Part shown: piece after piece, positions 17,001-25,689 of the stretch
Layout: each line of letters starts with the position of its first letter
Position numbering within the stretch: position 1 is the stretch's first letter
Origin: Desertimonas sp963786985
Lineage (GTDB): Bacteria > Actinomycetota > Acidimicrobiia > Acidimicrobiales > Ilumatobacteraceae
Assembly (NCBI GenBank): GCA_963786985.1
Contig: CAWBBL010000036.1
Span: forward strand, 1 to 64,000
Reading direction: 5' to 3'
Length of the DNA stretch: 64,000 nucleotides
Made by a program: the position numbers and the translations under genes
Notes under the pieces: generated by a model
The model's database searches: none
What the model was told of the DNA's origin: nothing
The model's input: the letters and a program-made list of their open reading frames with translations, nothing else

Positions 17001-17843
17001 GTGCTGGCAACTCAGGATCACGCCCTCGAGTACGGCCGCCAGGGGTACACGGTCGTACCCGGCGCCATCAGTTCGGAGCAAGTGTCGGCGTTACGTCACG
17101 AATGTGATCGCTTCATCGCGTTGATCCATCAGGAAATGGACGAACTCGGCACCGACGTATTGGACATCAGTCACCGAGGCAAGCGCTACTTCGTAGAACT
17201 GCGCCATCGGGAGAGCTCAGTCGTCACCGAGTTCATCCACAGCGAGGACGTCGCGAGGCTTGGACAGACGCTCCTGGGGTCCGACGACGTCTATCTGTTC
17301 TTCGAACAGTTCGTTGTCAAGAGTCCCGGCATCGGCATGCCGTTTTCGTGGCACCAAGACTCCGGGTACCTCGCCGACGCTGGTGGGCCCGAGCACCGGC
17401 CGTATCTCACGCTCTGGTGCCCGCTTGTCGACGTCGGGCCGCACAACGGCTCGATCTCCGTTCTTCCGTACGAGCGCGTCGGTGGAGCACTTCTCCGGCG
17501 GCACTGGCGCGATCCACAAACAAACGATCGGATCGGATACGACGGCGACGATCCCGGGGAGGAGATCACGGCCGCCGCCGGCGACGTGGCCGCGTTCTCG
17601 AGCCTCACGTTGCACAGTTCCGGCGCGAACCGCTCGGACGAGATGCGTCCTGTGTACTTGGTCCAGCTCTCGAGCGAGCCGATCCTCGACTCGAAGACCG
17701 GTCAACCGTGGGCGTTCGCGACCCCGCTACTTCGTGGTGGCAAGTTGGTGCCGCCCGACGCCGAGCAGGACGGCGATGCCCTCGCGCGATTCCGCCGAAA
17801 CCGGCCCGCGGTGGGCACCAAACCGTCGAGCGCGCCCGCCTGA
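17001..17843 (+). CDS. PhyH-family Fe(II)/2-oxoglutarate oxygenase (second)
   Basis: 280 residues from a GTG with GAGGGGG upstream. The iron-binding triad is His118 and Asp120 in FSWHQDSGYL, and His205 in SLTLHSSGANRS, with an Arg downstream for 2-oxoglutarate. It is related in fold but not closely in sequence to the PhyH enzyme at 8758. It shares its operator region with the divergent Gfo/Idh gene, so it belongs to the same predicted LacI regulon. Hydroxylation of a sugar-like or ectoine-like small molecule is likely; the substrate is unknown. Confidence 0.87.
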   Translation: MLATQDHALEYGRQGYTVVPGAISSEQVSALRHECDRFIALIHQEMDELGTDVLDISHRGKRYFVELRHRESSVVTEFIHSEDVARLGQTLLGSDDVYLFFEQFVVKSPGIGMPFSWHQDSGYLADAGGPEHRPYLTLWCPLVDVGPHNGSISVLPYERVGGALLRRHWRDPQTNDRIGYDGDDPGEEITAAAGDVAAFSSLTLHSSGANRSDEMRPVYLVQLSSEPILDSKTGQPWAFATPLLRGGKLVPPDAEQDGDALARFRRNRPAVGTKPSSAPA

Positions 17844-17942
17844 CCATCTCGATTCGTCGCCCGTCCGGGCTCGAGCCGGATCCGGGATCAAGACCGATGG
17901 CGGTACCAATCCGCTGCGCCGCGTGGCTCCGAAACCTCGGCC

Positions 17943-19334
17943 ATGAACATCCACACGTCACGCCTCCGTGGACACGTCCGCCGCGTCGCCATCGGCGTCG
18001 GCGTGCTGTCCCTCGTTCCCCTCGGACTGAGCACTGCCCAGGCCGGCTCGACTGTCGCGCCCGCGGCAGCCGGCACGACGCTGTACTCGGTCGATCTCGA
18101 CTCCGGGGCGGCGACGGAGATCGGCTCCGTGGGCACCGGCCGGCAACTGGTCGGCTTGGCCATCGCCCCGGACGTCGGCAACGTCTACGGGCTCACCGAC
18201 GTCGGTGAGCTGGTGACCTTCTCCGTCGACGATCTGACAGCGGTGACGACGGCCCAGATCACCGGCCCCGATGTCGACGATCCGATCGTCGGCCTCGACC
18301 GTCGTCCGGCGGACGGCAGCATCGTCGGTCTGACCGGGGGCGGGGTCGTCTACACCATCGACCCCTCCACCGCCGCCGCGACACCCGTTGGACCGGCGAT
18401 CGATCCGGCGCTCGAGTCAGCGGCATTCGGCTTCGACTTCAACCCCACCGTCGACCGCATCCGAGTCGGTGCCAGCACCGGGCAGAACCTGCGCCTCAAC
18501 CCCGACACTGGGGCCATTGGGACGAATCCCGACACCGGTGCACCGACGATCGATGGCCAGCTGGCCTTCGCTGACGGCGACCCCAACGTCGGGGCCCCAC
18601 CCCGCGTCGTCGGCGCGGCGTACACCAACTCGGTGGCCGGGGCGACCCGGACGCAGCTGTACGTCGTCGACGCCGCCACCGGCTCGTTGGCCCTGCAGAT
18701 GCCACCGAACGACGGGATCCTCAACACCGTCGGACCGCTCGGTGTCGACCTTCCCGACGCCGCGTCGTTCGACATCGCGGCGAACGGCGACGCCCTGCTG
18801 GCGGTGCCGTCCAGTGCGTTCGGAGCCGGTCCCGACCCCGCGGCAACGCTGACGTCGGGCCCCGGCTGCGCCGCCGTGCCGACCGAAGGTGAGGGCAGCT
18901 TCGAAGGGATGGCCGACGACCCGGTGGCCACGGCCTCGAGCAACAACCCGCAGCTGTCGACGCTTGGTGCCGCCGTGGAGGCGGCGGGACTCACCGACAC
19001 GCTCAATGGCGAGGGCCCGTTCACGATCTTCGCCCCCTCCAACTCGGCCTTCGGCAAGATCCCGCCCGGTGACGTCGACGCCGTCCTCGCTGACCCTGCC
19101 GGTGCGCTCACCGACATCCTGACGCTGCACGTCGTGGTCGGCCAGCGGTTGTCCACGACGGACCTCATCGACGCCGGCACGATCGACACGATGGCCGGCA
19201 CGTTGACCATCGATCAGTTCGGCGATCGAGTGACGGTCGACGCCGGAAGCGGTCCGGCGATCGTCGTGTGCGGCGACATCCAGACCGCCAACGCGACCGT
19301 CCACATCATCGACACGGTGCTGCTCCCCAGCTGA
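17943..19334 (+). CDS. Secreted DUF4394-fasciclin fusion protein
   Basis: 463 residues with a Sec-type signal (about 1-35, ending STAQA). Residues 45-285 match the DUF4394 beta-propeller-like domain (LYSVDLDSGAATEIG, FGFDFNPTVDRIRV, LRLNPDTGAI). A Cys-containing linker follows, then a fasciclin/FAS1 domain from about 330 to the end (GPFTIFAPSNSAFGKIP, LTLHVVVGQRL, NATVHIIDTVLLP). FAS1 domains mediate adhesion at the cell surface. It stands alone, convergent with the iolE-like gene across a strong terminator-like palindrome. The pairing of the two domains is less usual than either alone. Confidence 0.87.
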   Translation: MNIHTSRLRGHVRRVAIGVGVLSLVPLGLSTAQAGSTVAPAAAGTTLYSVDLDSGAATEIGSVGTGRQLVGLAIAPDVGNVYGLTDVGELVTFSVDDLTAVTTAQITGPDVDDPIVGLDRRPADGSIVGLTGGGVVYTIDPSTAAATPVGPAIDPALESAAFGFDFNPTVDRIRVGASTGQNLRLNPDTGAIGTNPDTGAPTIDGQLAFADGDPNVGAPPRVVGAAYTNSVAGATRTQLYVVDAATGSLALQMPPNDGILNTVGPLGVDLPDAASFDIAANGDALLAVPSSAFGAGPDPAATLTSGPGCAAVPTEGEGSFEGMADDPVATASSNNPQLSTLGAAVEAAGLTDTLNGEGPFTIFAPSNSAFGKIPPGDVDAVLADPAGALTDILTLHVVVGQRLSTTDLIDAGTIDTMAGTLTIDQFGDRVTVDAGSGPAIVVCGDIQTANATVHIIDTVLLPS

Positions 19335-19360
19335 GTGCTCCGCGACGCCGTCGGTTCGGC

Positions 19361-19391
19361 CCGGCCACCCGCTGAGTCAGCGGGTGGCCGG
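19361..19391. terminator. Bidirectional hairpin between convergent genes
   Basis: A perfect inverted repeat with 15-base arms, CCGGCCACCCGCTGA and TCAGCGGGTGGCCGG, around a single central base. It lies between the stop codons of two convergent genes and includes the last codons of the iolE-like gene. It lacks a T-tract on either side, as is common in GC-rich actinobacteria. Termination in both directions is the simplest role. Confidence 0.75.
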
Positions 19392-20282
19392 CGCGCGTAG
19401 GTACTCGATGCTCGCCCGTACGTCGTCGATCGGTCCGCCTCCGGCCGGCGGAGTGACCGGGCCGAGATCAGTGTCCTGTTCGAGCACGTACCAGCCGTCG
19501 TAGCCGGCCGCCTCGAGGACATCGACCGTCGCGTCGATCGGAACGTCACCCTGCCCGAGTGGACGGAACAGCTTTTCACCGACGCCCGCTTGGATCGACA
19601 ACTCGCCGCCGGCAACGCGTTCGGCAACCTGGCCGCTGACGTCCTTGAGGTGGACGTGGACGACACGATCAGCGGCCTCGGCGGCGAACTTCGCCGGGTC
19701 GTAGCCGCCGATCAGCAGGTGCCCCGTATCGAGGCACCAACGCACGGTGGAGCGCTCGAGCACGGTGGCGACGTCGGCGGCGGTCTCGACCAACGTGCCG
19801 ACGTGCGGATGCAGCGCCTGCGTGAGACCGTGCTCGGCGCACAGTTCGTCGAGTTGGGCGAGCATGTCGACGAGGTGCTGCCACTCCCGCGCCGAGAGCT
19901 CGAATCGGGGCGACCAGGCTGGATCGACCACCACGGCCGTGACGAACATCGTGGCCCCGGCGGCGGCGAACAGCTCGGCCGCGGCCCGAGCGTCCGCGAG
20001 CGTGGCCTGGCGCGCGGCGCGGTCATGGAGAACGACCGGGACGAACCCGCCGATCAAGCGGACCCCGTTGCGGGTCAGCACCTCGTCGAGGGCGGCAGGG
20101 TCGCGAGGCAGGAACCCGGGTGCGCCGAGCTCGGTGGCCGTGATGCCGAGTGACCGCATCTCGCCGAGCACCTGGTCGGCCGACAGCATCACGCCCCACC
20201 CAGGCACCTCGCAGACACCCCAGCTGATCGGGGCACCACCGATGCGCTCGAGCGGGATCACCCCCGCCAGGCTACGACCCAT
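19377..20282 (-). CDS. IolE-like inosose dehydratase (sugar phosphate isomerase fold)
   Basis: 301 residues. The opening RIGGAPISWGVCEVPGWG closely follows actinobacterial IolE proteins, and the barrel has the expected metal-ligand segments, with Glu in TATELGAPGF, His in ALHPHVGTL, Asp/His in CLDTGHLLIGG and His in VHVHLKDV. IolE converts scyllo-inosose to the trihydroxycyclohexanedione used by IolD, so this gene would supply the step missing from the operon at 3-8.7 kb. An IolH-type isomerase is the alternative. The ATG at 20282 directly abuts a dispersed repeat; a GTG at 20261 is another possible start. Confidence 0.8.
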   Translation of the reverse strand: MGRSLAGVIPLERIGGAPISWGVCEVPGWGVMLSADQVLGEMRSLGITATELGAPGFLPRDPAALDEVLTRNGVRLIGGFVPVVLHDRAARQATLADARAAAELFAAAGATMFVTAVVVDPAWSPRFELSAREWQHLVDMLAQLDELCAEHGLTQALHPHVGTLVETAADVATVLERSTVRWCLDTGHLLIGGYDPAKFAAEAADRVVHVHLKDVSGQVAERVAGGELSIQAGVGEKLFRPLGQGDVPIDATVDVLEAAGYDGWYVLEQDTDLGPVTPPAGGGPIDDVRASIEYLRAPATR

Positions 20283-20284
20283 CC

Positions 20285-20362
20285 GTTCTGGGCGGCCTGC
20301 GGTCCAAACGGCGATCTGGGCGGCCCGCGGTCCGGATTCCGGCCCGCTCGCCGCCCAGATCG
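20285..20362 (+). repeat. Three-arm dispersed repeat, family B, copy 1
   Basis: Two forward arms, GTTCTGGGCGGCC at 20285-20297 and CGATCTGGGCGGC at 20312-20324, are followed by one reverse arm, GCCGCCCAGATCG at 20350-20362, that pairs perfectly with the second. GGTCC follows both forward arms. The second copy is at 37335. It sits just upstream of the iolE-like gene start. Confidence 0.8.
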
Positions 20363-20411
20363 ACGTGTTGCGGTCGCCGCGGGTCTCGCGCCGGACCGCA
20401 ACGCGCCGGCT

Positions 20412-21971
20412 TCAGTTCGGCGCCGCGAAGTTCGTCGCCAGGTCGATCAGCAGACGCGTGCCGTAGCCGGTGGCCCCCTTCGAACGCCACGATTCGTCGG
20501 CGTCGACCTTCATCACCGGAGCGATGTCGAGGTGCGCCCACGGGATGTCGCCGACGAACTCGCTGAGGAACACGGCGGCGGTGATCGATCCGCCGTAGGG
20601 GCCGGCGACGTTCTTCAGGTCGGCGACGTCGGAGTCGAGCAGCTTGCGGTATCGCTTCGTCTCCAGGGGTAGTTGCCAGGCCGGCTCGTCCGTTGCTTCG
20701 GCTGCAGCACGGACTTGGTCGATCAACGCCTGGCTGCTGCCGAGCACGCCGGCGTAGCCGAGCCCCAAGGCGACGACGGCGGCGCCGGTGAGCGTGGCGA
20801 TGTCGACGATCGCGTCGGGCTGCTCCTCGACGGCGAGGGCCAGGCCGTCGGCGAGCACGAGGCGACCCTCGGCGTCGGTGTTGTGCACCTCGACCGTCTT
20901 GCCGCCGTGGATGTGCAGGACGTCGCCGAGCTTCGTGGCCGAGCCCGAAGGCATGTTGTCGGTGCACATCAGGAACCCGGTCACCGTGTTGCGGCAGCCT
21001 GCCGCGGCCAGCGCTGACATCGACGACAACACGGCGGCGGCGCCGGACATGTCCATCTTCATCGCCGCGTGCATCGGGTCGCTCGGCTTGAGGCTGATGC
21101 CTCCCGAGTCGTACATGATTCCCTTGCCCACGAGCGCGAGGTGGGCGCTGCCCTTTGCCGACCGCTTCGGCCGGTAGGTCAGCTTGATCATGCACGGCGG
21201 CTCCGTGCTCCCGGCGTTGACACCGAGCAGACCGCCGCAACCGAGCTCGGCGAGGTGGTCGACCTCGAACACCTCGACGTCGAGTCCGGTCGCCTTGCCG
21301 ACCTCGGTGGCCAGGGCTGCCAACCGCGTTGCCGTGAGGTGACTGGGCGGCGAGTTGGCGAGGTCGCGGGCGAGCAGTGCGGCTCGCGACGTGATCCGGC
21401 CGCGGGCGATGCCGACCTCCACGGCGCGCTGCCGTTCGGCGGGTGACAGCAACGTCAGTGACTGCAGCTGGACCCGTTCGCCGTTGGACTTCAGCGACTC
21501 GAAGCGGTAGCGGGCGAGCACGATGCCCTCGACGACGGCTTGCGCCGCCGCGGCGACATCGCCGCCGGCCTCGTGCAGACTCGTCGCCAGCACCGCGTGC
21601 TTCGGCACGGCGCGGGCAAAGGCCGCCGCTGCATCGCGGACGTCGGTCACTGACAGCTGGCCGGTTCCGGTGCCAATGGCGACGACGTCGGCACCGTCGC
21701 GCCGGGGAACGAGCAAGGCCTGGCCGGCCTTGCCCTCGAACCCGAGGGCGGTCAGCGTCGCCCGGTCGACGCCGAGCTGGCGCGGCACGGCGCCCTTCTC
21801 CCCGACCGGTACGCCGATCGCCGCGGCACCGCTCGGTGCGCTGCGGGCGACCCCCACGACGAGATCTGCGGCCCGGCGCCAGGACGGTGCCGGATCGAAC
21901 CAACTGAGGTCGCGGCTCACTCTGGTGAGCGGTCCGCGGCCCGCGGCGAGGGAATCGGTCTTCGTTGACAT
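20412..21971 (-). CDS. pepA: Leucyl aminopeptidase (M17 family)
   Basis: A 519-residue cytosolic metallopeptidase. The N-terminal macrodomain-like half is variable; the C-terminal catalytic half has the signature NTDAEGRLVLADGLALA, the metal/active-site Lys segment LALVGKGIMYDSGGISLKPS, and MKMDMSGAAAVL. It releases N-terminal residues from peptides with two divalent metals and usually forms hexamers. It is transcribed alone on the minus strand, divergent from metH; the 134-base gap contains a family A repeat. Length and motifs are normal. Confidence 0.93.
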   Translation of the reverse strand: MSTKTDSLAAGRGPLTRVSRDLSWFDPAPSWRRAADLVVGVARSAPSGAAAIGVPVGEKGAVPRQLGVDRATLTALGFEGKAGQALLVPRRDGADVVAIGTGTGQLSVTDVRDAAAAFARAVPKHAVLATSLHEAGGDVAAAAQAVVEGIVLARYRFESLKSNGERVQLQSLTLLSPAERQRAVEVGIARGRITSRAALLARDLANSPPSHLTATRLAALATEVGKATGLDVEVFEVDHLAELGCGGLLGVNAGSTEPPCMIKLTYRPKRSAKGSAHLALVGKGIMYDSGGISLKPSDPMHAAMKMDMSGAAAVLSSMSALAAAGCRNTVTGFLMCTDNMPSGSATKLGDVLHIHGGKTVEVHNTDAEGRLVLADGLALAVEEQPDAIVDIATLTGAAVVALGLGYAGVLGSSQALIDQVRAAAEATDEPAWQLPLETKRYRKLLDSDVADLKNVAGPYGGSITAAVFLSEFVGDIPWAHLDIAPVMKVDADESWRSKGATGYGTRLLIDLATNFAAPN

Positions 21972-22000
21972 CGACCCCAGTCTGCCCGCCGATCGTGATC

Positions 22001-22069
22001 TGGGGAAGATTCGTGGCAGACCCTGACACGAATCTTCCCCAGAGGCGCCGGTGACACGGAACTTCCCCA
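22001..22069 (+). repeat. Three-arm dispersed repeat, family A, copy 2
   Basis: Forward arm GGGGAAGATTCGTGGCAG at 22002-22019, reverse arm CTGACACGAATCTTCCCC at 22023-22040 (one mismatch with arm 1), and a second reverse arm TGACACGGAACTTCCCC at 22052-22068. It occupies much of the divergent region between pepA and metH, ending 37 bases before the metH start. Confidence 0.8.
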
Positions 22070-22105
22070 GATGGAGGAACGGGTGGCCGGTAGCGTTGTC
22101 CGCCG

Positions 22106-25100
22106 ATGAAACGGCAGCCCTACCTCGATGCGGTGGCCGAACGCGTGGTCGTGTTCGACGGCGCGTTCGGGACCTACATCCAGGGCCTCGACCTGTCCGC
22201 CGACGACTTCGGCGGAGCAGAGCTGGAGGGCTGCAACGAGATCCTCTGCCTGAGCCGGCCGGACGTGATCCGCGACATGCACGCCGCCTTCTTCGACGTC
22301 GGTGTCGATGCCGTCGAGACGGCGAGCTTCGGCAGCTTTTCGACCGTGCTCAACGAGTACGACATCGCCGACCAGGCCTACGAGATCAATGTCGCCGCTG
22401 GCCGCCTTGCCCGAGAGGTCGCCGACGGGTTCAGCGCCGACGGTCGCCCACGCTATGTCGCCGGCTCGATCGGTCCCGGCACGAAGCTGCCGAGTCTCGG
22501 GCACATCGGCTTCGCGGACCTGCGCGACTCGTACGAGGAGCAGGCCGCCGGGCTCCTCGAAGGCGGTGTGGACCTGTTCGTCATCGAAACGTGCATGGAC
22601 CTCCTCCAGGTCAAGGCGGCGATGATCGCCTGCCGGCGGGCCATGAAGTCGGCGGGCCGGTCCGTGCCGCTGCAGGTCCAGGTGACGATGGAGACCACCG
22701 GGCGGATGCTCGTCGGCAGCGAGATCGGCGCCGCCCTCGTGTCGCTCGGGGCGATGCGACCCGACGTTCTCGGCATCAACTGCGCCACTGGCCCGGCGGA
22801 GATGCAAGAGCACCTGCGCTTCCTGTCCCAGCACTCGACGCTGCCGATCAGCGTGCTGCCCAACGCCGGCCTGCCCAGCGTGGTCGACGGGCGCACGCAC
22901 TACGACCTCTCACCCGAGGACCTCGCCGAGTTATCACCGCCGCCACGTCACCGAACTCGGCGTGTCGATCGTCGGCGGCTGCTGTGGCACCACTCCTGAG
23001 CACCTCCGCCGAGTCGTCGAGGCGGTCGGCGGCGTATCACCGGCACCCCGGTCGCCGGCGTTCGAGCCGAGCGTGGCGTCGATCTACAGCCCCGTCGCGC
23101 TCGCCCAGGACCTCAGTGTGCTGATGATCGGCGAGCGCACCAATGCCAACGGGTCCAGGGCATTCCGCGACGCGATGCTGGCGGCGGACTGGGACTCGTG
23201 CGTGAAGATGGCCAACGAGCAGATCAAGGAGGGCGCCCACGTCCTCGACGTCTGCGTCGACTACGTCGGCCGCGACGGCACCGTCGACATGGACGAGATC
23301 GCCAAGCGCTTCGCCACGCAGTCCAGTGTCCCCCTCGTCATCGATTCCACCGAGCCGCAGGTCGTCGAGGCGGCGCTCACCCACATCGGCGGGCGGGCGA
23401 TCCTCAACTCGGCGAACCTCGAGGACGGCGAGCTGCCCGGGAGCCGGATGGACCGGGTGTTCTCGCTCGCCCGCGACTACGGGGCGGCGGTGATCTGCCT
23501 GCTCATCGACGAGCGTGGCCAGGCCCGCGACGTCGAGTGGAAGATGGAGGTCGCCCACCGCATCACGGAGATCGCCACCGAGCGCTACGGCCTGCAGCCG
23601 AGCGACCTGATCTTCGACGCCTTGACGTTCCCGCTCTCGACTGGCGACGACGACCTGCGCCGCGACGCCATCGCCACGATCGAGGCGATCCGCCGGATCA
23701 AGGCGGAGATCCCCGGCGCGTTCACGGTGCTCGGCCTGTCCAACGTCAGCTTCGGCCTGTCGCCGGCCGCTCGTCACGCCCTCAACAGCGTGTTTCTCCA
23801 CGAATGCGTGGAGGCCGGCCTCGACGCGGCGATCGTCCATGCCGCCAAGATCGTCCCGCTCAACCGCCTTCCGGCCGAACAGCGCGACGTGTGCCTCGAT
23901 CTCGTGTGGGACCGTCGACGTCCCGACTACGACCCGCTCCAGCAGCTGCTCGAGGTGTTCGCCGACGTCAAGTCGACGAAGACCGAGAAGCCCGACCGCA
24001 GCGGCATGCCCGTCGACGAGCGCCTCAAGTCGCGGATCATCGACGGCGATCGTGAAGGCCTCACCGACGACCTCGACGTGGCGATGGCCGGCGGGATGGC
24101 CGCCCTCGACATCGTCAACAGCGTGCTCCTCGACGGGATGAAGGTCGTCGGCGAGCTGTTCGGGTCCGGGCAGATGCAGCTGCCGTTCGTGCTGCAGTCG
24201 GCGGAGACGATGAAGACGGCGGTCGCCTACCTCGAGCCGCACATGGACCGCGTCGACGGCTCGACGTCGAAGGGCAAGCTCGTCATCGGCACGGTGAAGG
24301 GCGACGTCCACGACATCGGCAAGAACCTCGTCGACATCATCGCCACGAACAACGGCTACGAGGTCCACAACCTCGGCATCAAGGTGCCGATCGGCGAGAT
24401 GGTGGCCAAGGTCAAAGAGGTCGACGCCGACGCCCTGGGCATGAGCGGGTTGCTCGTCAAGTCGACGCTGATCATGCGCGAGAACCTCGAGGAGCTGAAC
24501 ACGCTCGGCCTCAGCGAGATCCCCGTGCTGCTGGGTGGCGCCGCCCTCACCCGCCGCTACGTCGAGCGCGACCTGCGCGAGATCTACGACGGACGCTTGT
24601 TCTACGGCCGCGATGCGTTCGAGGGGCTGTCCACGCTCGACGCGCTGATGACGATGAAGCGCAGCGGCGAGTGGGACCCCGACTTCGGGCGCGTCCCGAC
24701 CGGACGCCAGCTCCCGGAGCGCACCGCGTCCGACGCTGCCGTCGTCGACGTCCCCCGCCGATCGCCGACGGTCGCCGTCGACAACGAGGTGTTCGTCCCG
24801 CCGTTCGTCGGTTCGCGGGTGGTGAAGGGAGTCTCCCTCGACGAGATCGCCGCCTTCGTCAACGAGACGGCGCTGTACCGCAACCAGTGGCAGTTCCGGC
24901 CCGAGCGGGTCACCGGCGATGACGGCGCCGAGCGGCCGGAGAACGACGACGAGTTCAAGACGCGGATTCGGGCAACGTTCCGCGAGCAACTCGCCGCGGC
25001 CAAGGCGTCAGGCGTGCTCGTCCCCCAGCTCGTCTACGGCTACTTCCCGGCCAACGGCGACGGCAACGACCTCGTCGTGTGGACCGACGAAACGCGCAGC

Positions 25101-25610
25101 ACTGAGGCGGCCCGCTTCCACTACCCGCGCCAGCAGGTCGAGCCGTTCCTGAGCATCGCCGACATGTTCCGTCCCGTAGAGAGTGGCGAGATCGACTACG
25201 CCTGCTTTCACATCGTCACGATGGGCTCGGCGGTCAGCGAGGAGACGGCCCGCTTGTTCGCCGCCAACGAGTACCAGCGCTACCTCCTGCTCCACGGTCT
25301 CGGGGTGGAGATGGCCGAGGCCCTCGCCGAGTATTGGCACAAGCGGATCCGTGAGGAGTGGGGGTTCGTCGGCGAGGACGGCCCGACGATCGGCGGTCTG
25401 TTCCGCCAGCAGTACCGCGGCGGGCGCTACTCGTGGGGCTACCCGGCGTGCCCCGACCTCGAGGACAACGCCACCGTCGCCGAGTTGCTCGGCGCTGACC
25501 GTCTCGGCATCGAGGTCAGCGAGGAGACCGGTTGGCAGTACCACCCGGAGCAGACGACCTCGGCGATCATCTGCCACCACCCCCAAGCCAAGTACTTCGT
25601 CGCCCGGTGA
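22106..25610 (+). CDS. metH: Cobalamin-dependent methionine synthase, interrupted by a frameshift
   Basis: With one base removed at 22931-22932, where GAGTTATCAC should read GAGTATCAC, the two frames join into 1,167 residues, a normal MetH length. Domains in order: homocysteine-binding domain (about 1-300), whose zinc ligands are in GINCATGP and, after the break, GGCCGTTP; pterin-binding domain (LMIGERTNANGSRAF onward); B12 cap and binding domain with KGDVHDIGKNLV, whose His is the lower cobalt ligand; and the S-adenosylmethionine-dependent activation domain ending in YHPEQTTSAIICHHPQAKYF. It methylates homocysteine using 5-methyltetrahydrofolate. The rest of the gene is intact and under clear coding constraint, so an assembly error is likely. 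No riboswitch is evident upstream. Confidence 0.92.
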
Positions 25611-25614
25611 AGAC

Positions 25615-25666
25615 CGACCGATGGGTGTTTAGGGGACGGTACGGTCCCGTAAACACCCATCGGTCG
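25615..25666. terminator. Strong palindrome downstream of metH
   Basis: Perfect 17-base arms, CGACCGATGGGTGTTTA at 25615-25631 and TAAACACCCATCGGTCG at 25650-25666, enclose an 18-base loop that itself contains GGGAC and GTCCC. It begins 5 bases after the metH stop and ends 24 bases before the ABC exporter start. It may terminate metH transcription, though without a T-tract a protein-binding site is also possible. Confidence 0.7.
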
Positions 25667-25689
25667 TTCAGATCGGAGCGCCCCCGGCG

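Noticed and set aside
21972..22105. A cobalamin or SAM riboswitch upstream of metH
   Set aside because: The 134-base gap is mostly a family A repeat and shows no B12-box or SAM-box sequence that I can recognise.
23037..24989. A 650-residue minus-strand open frame opposite metH
   Set aside because: Antisense shadow of a strongly conserved enzyme.
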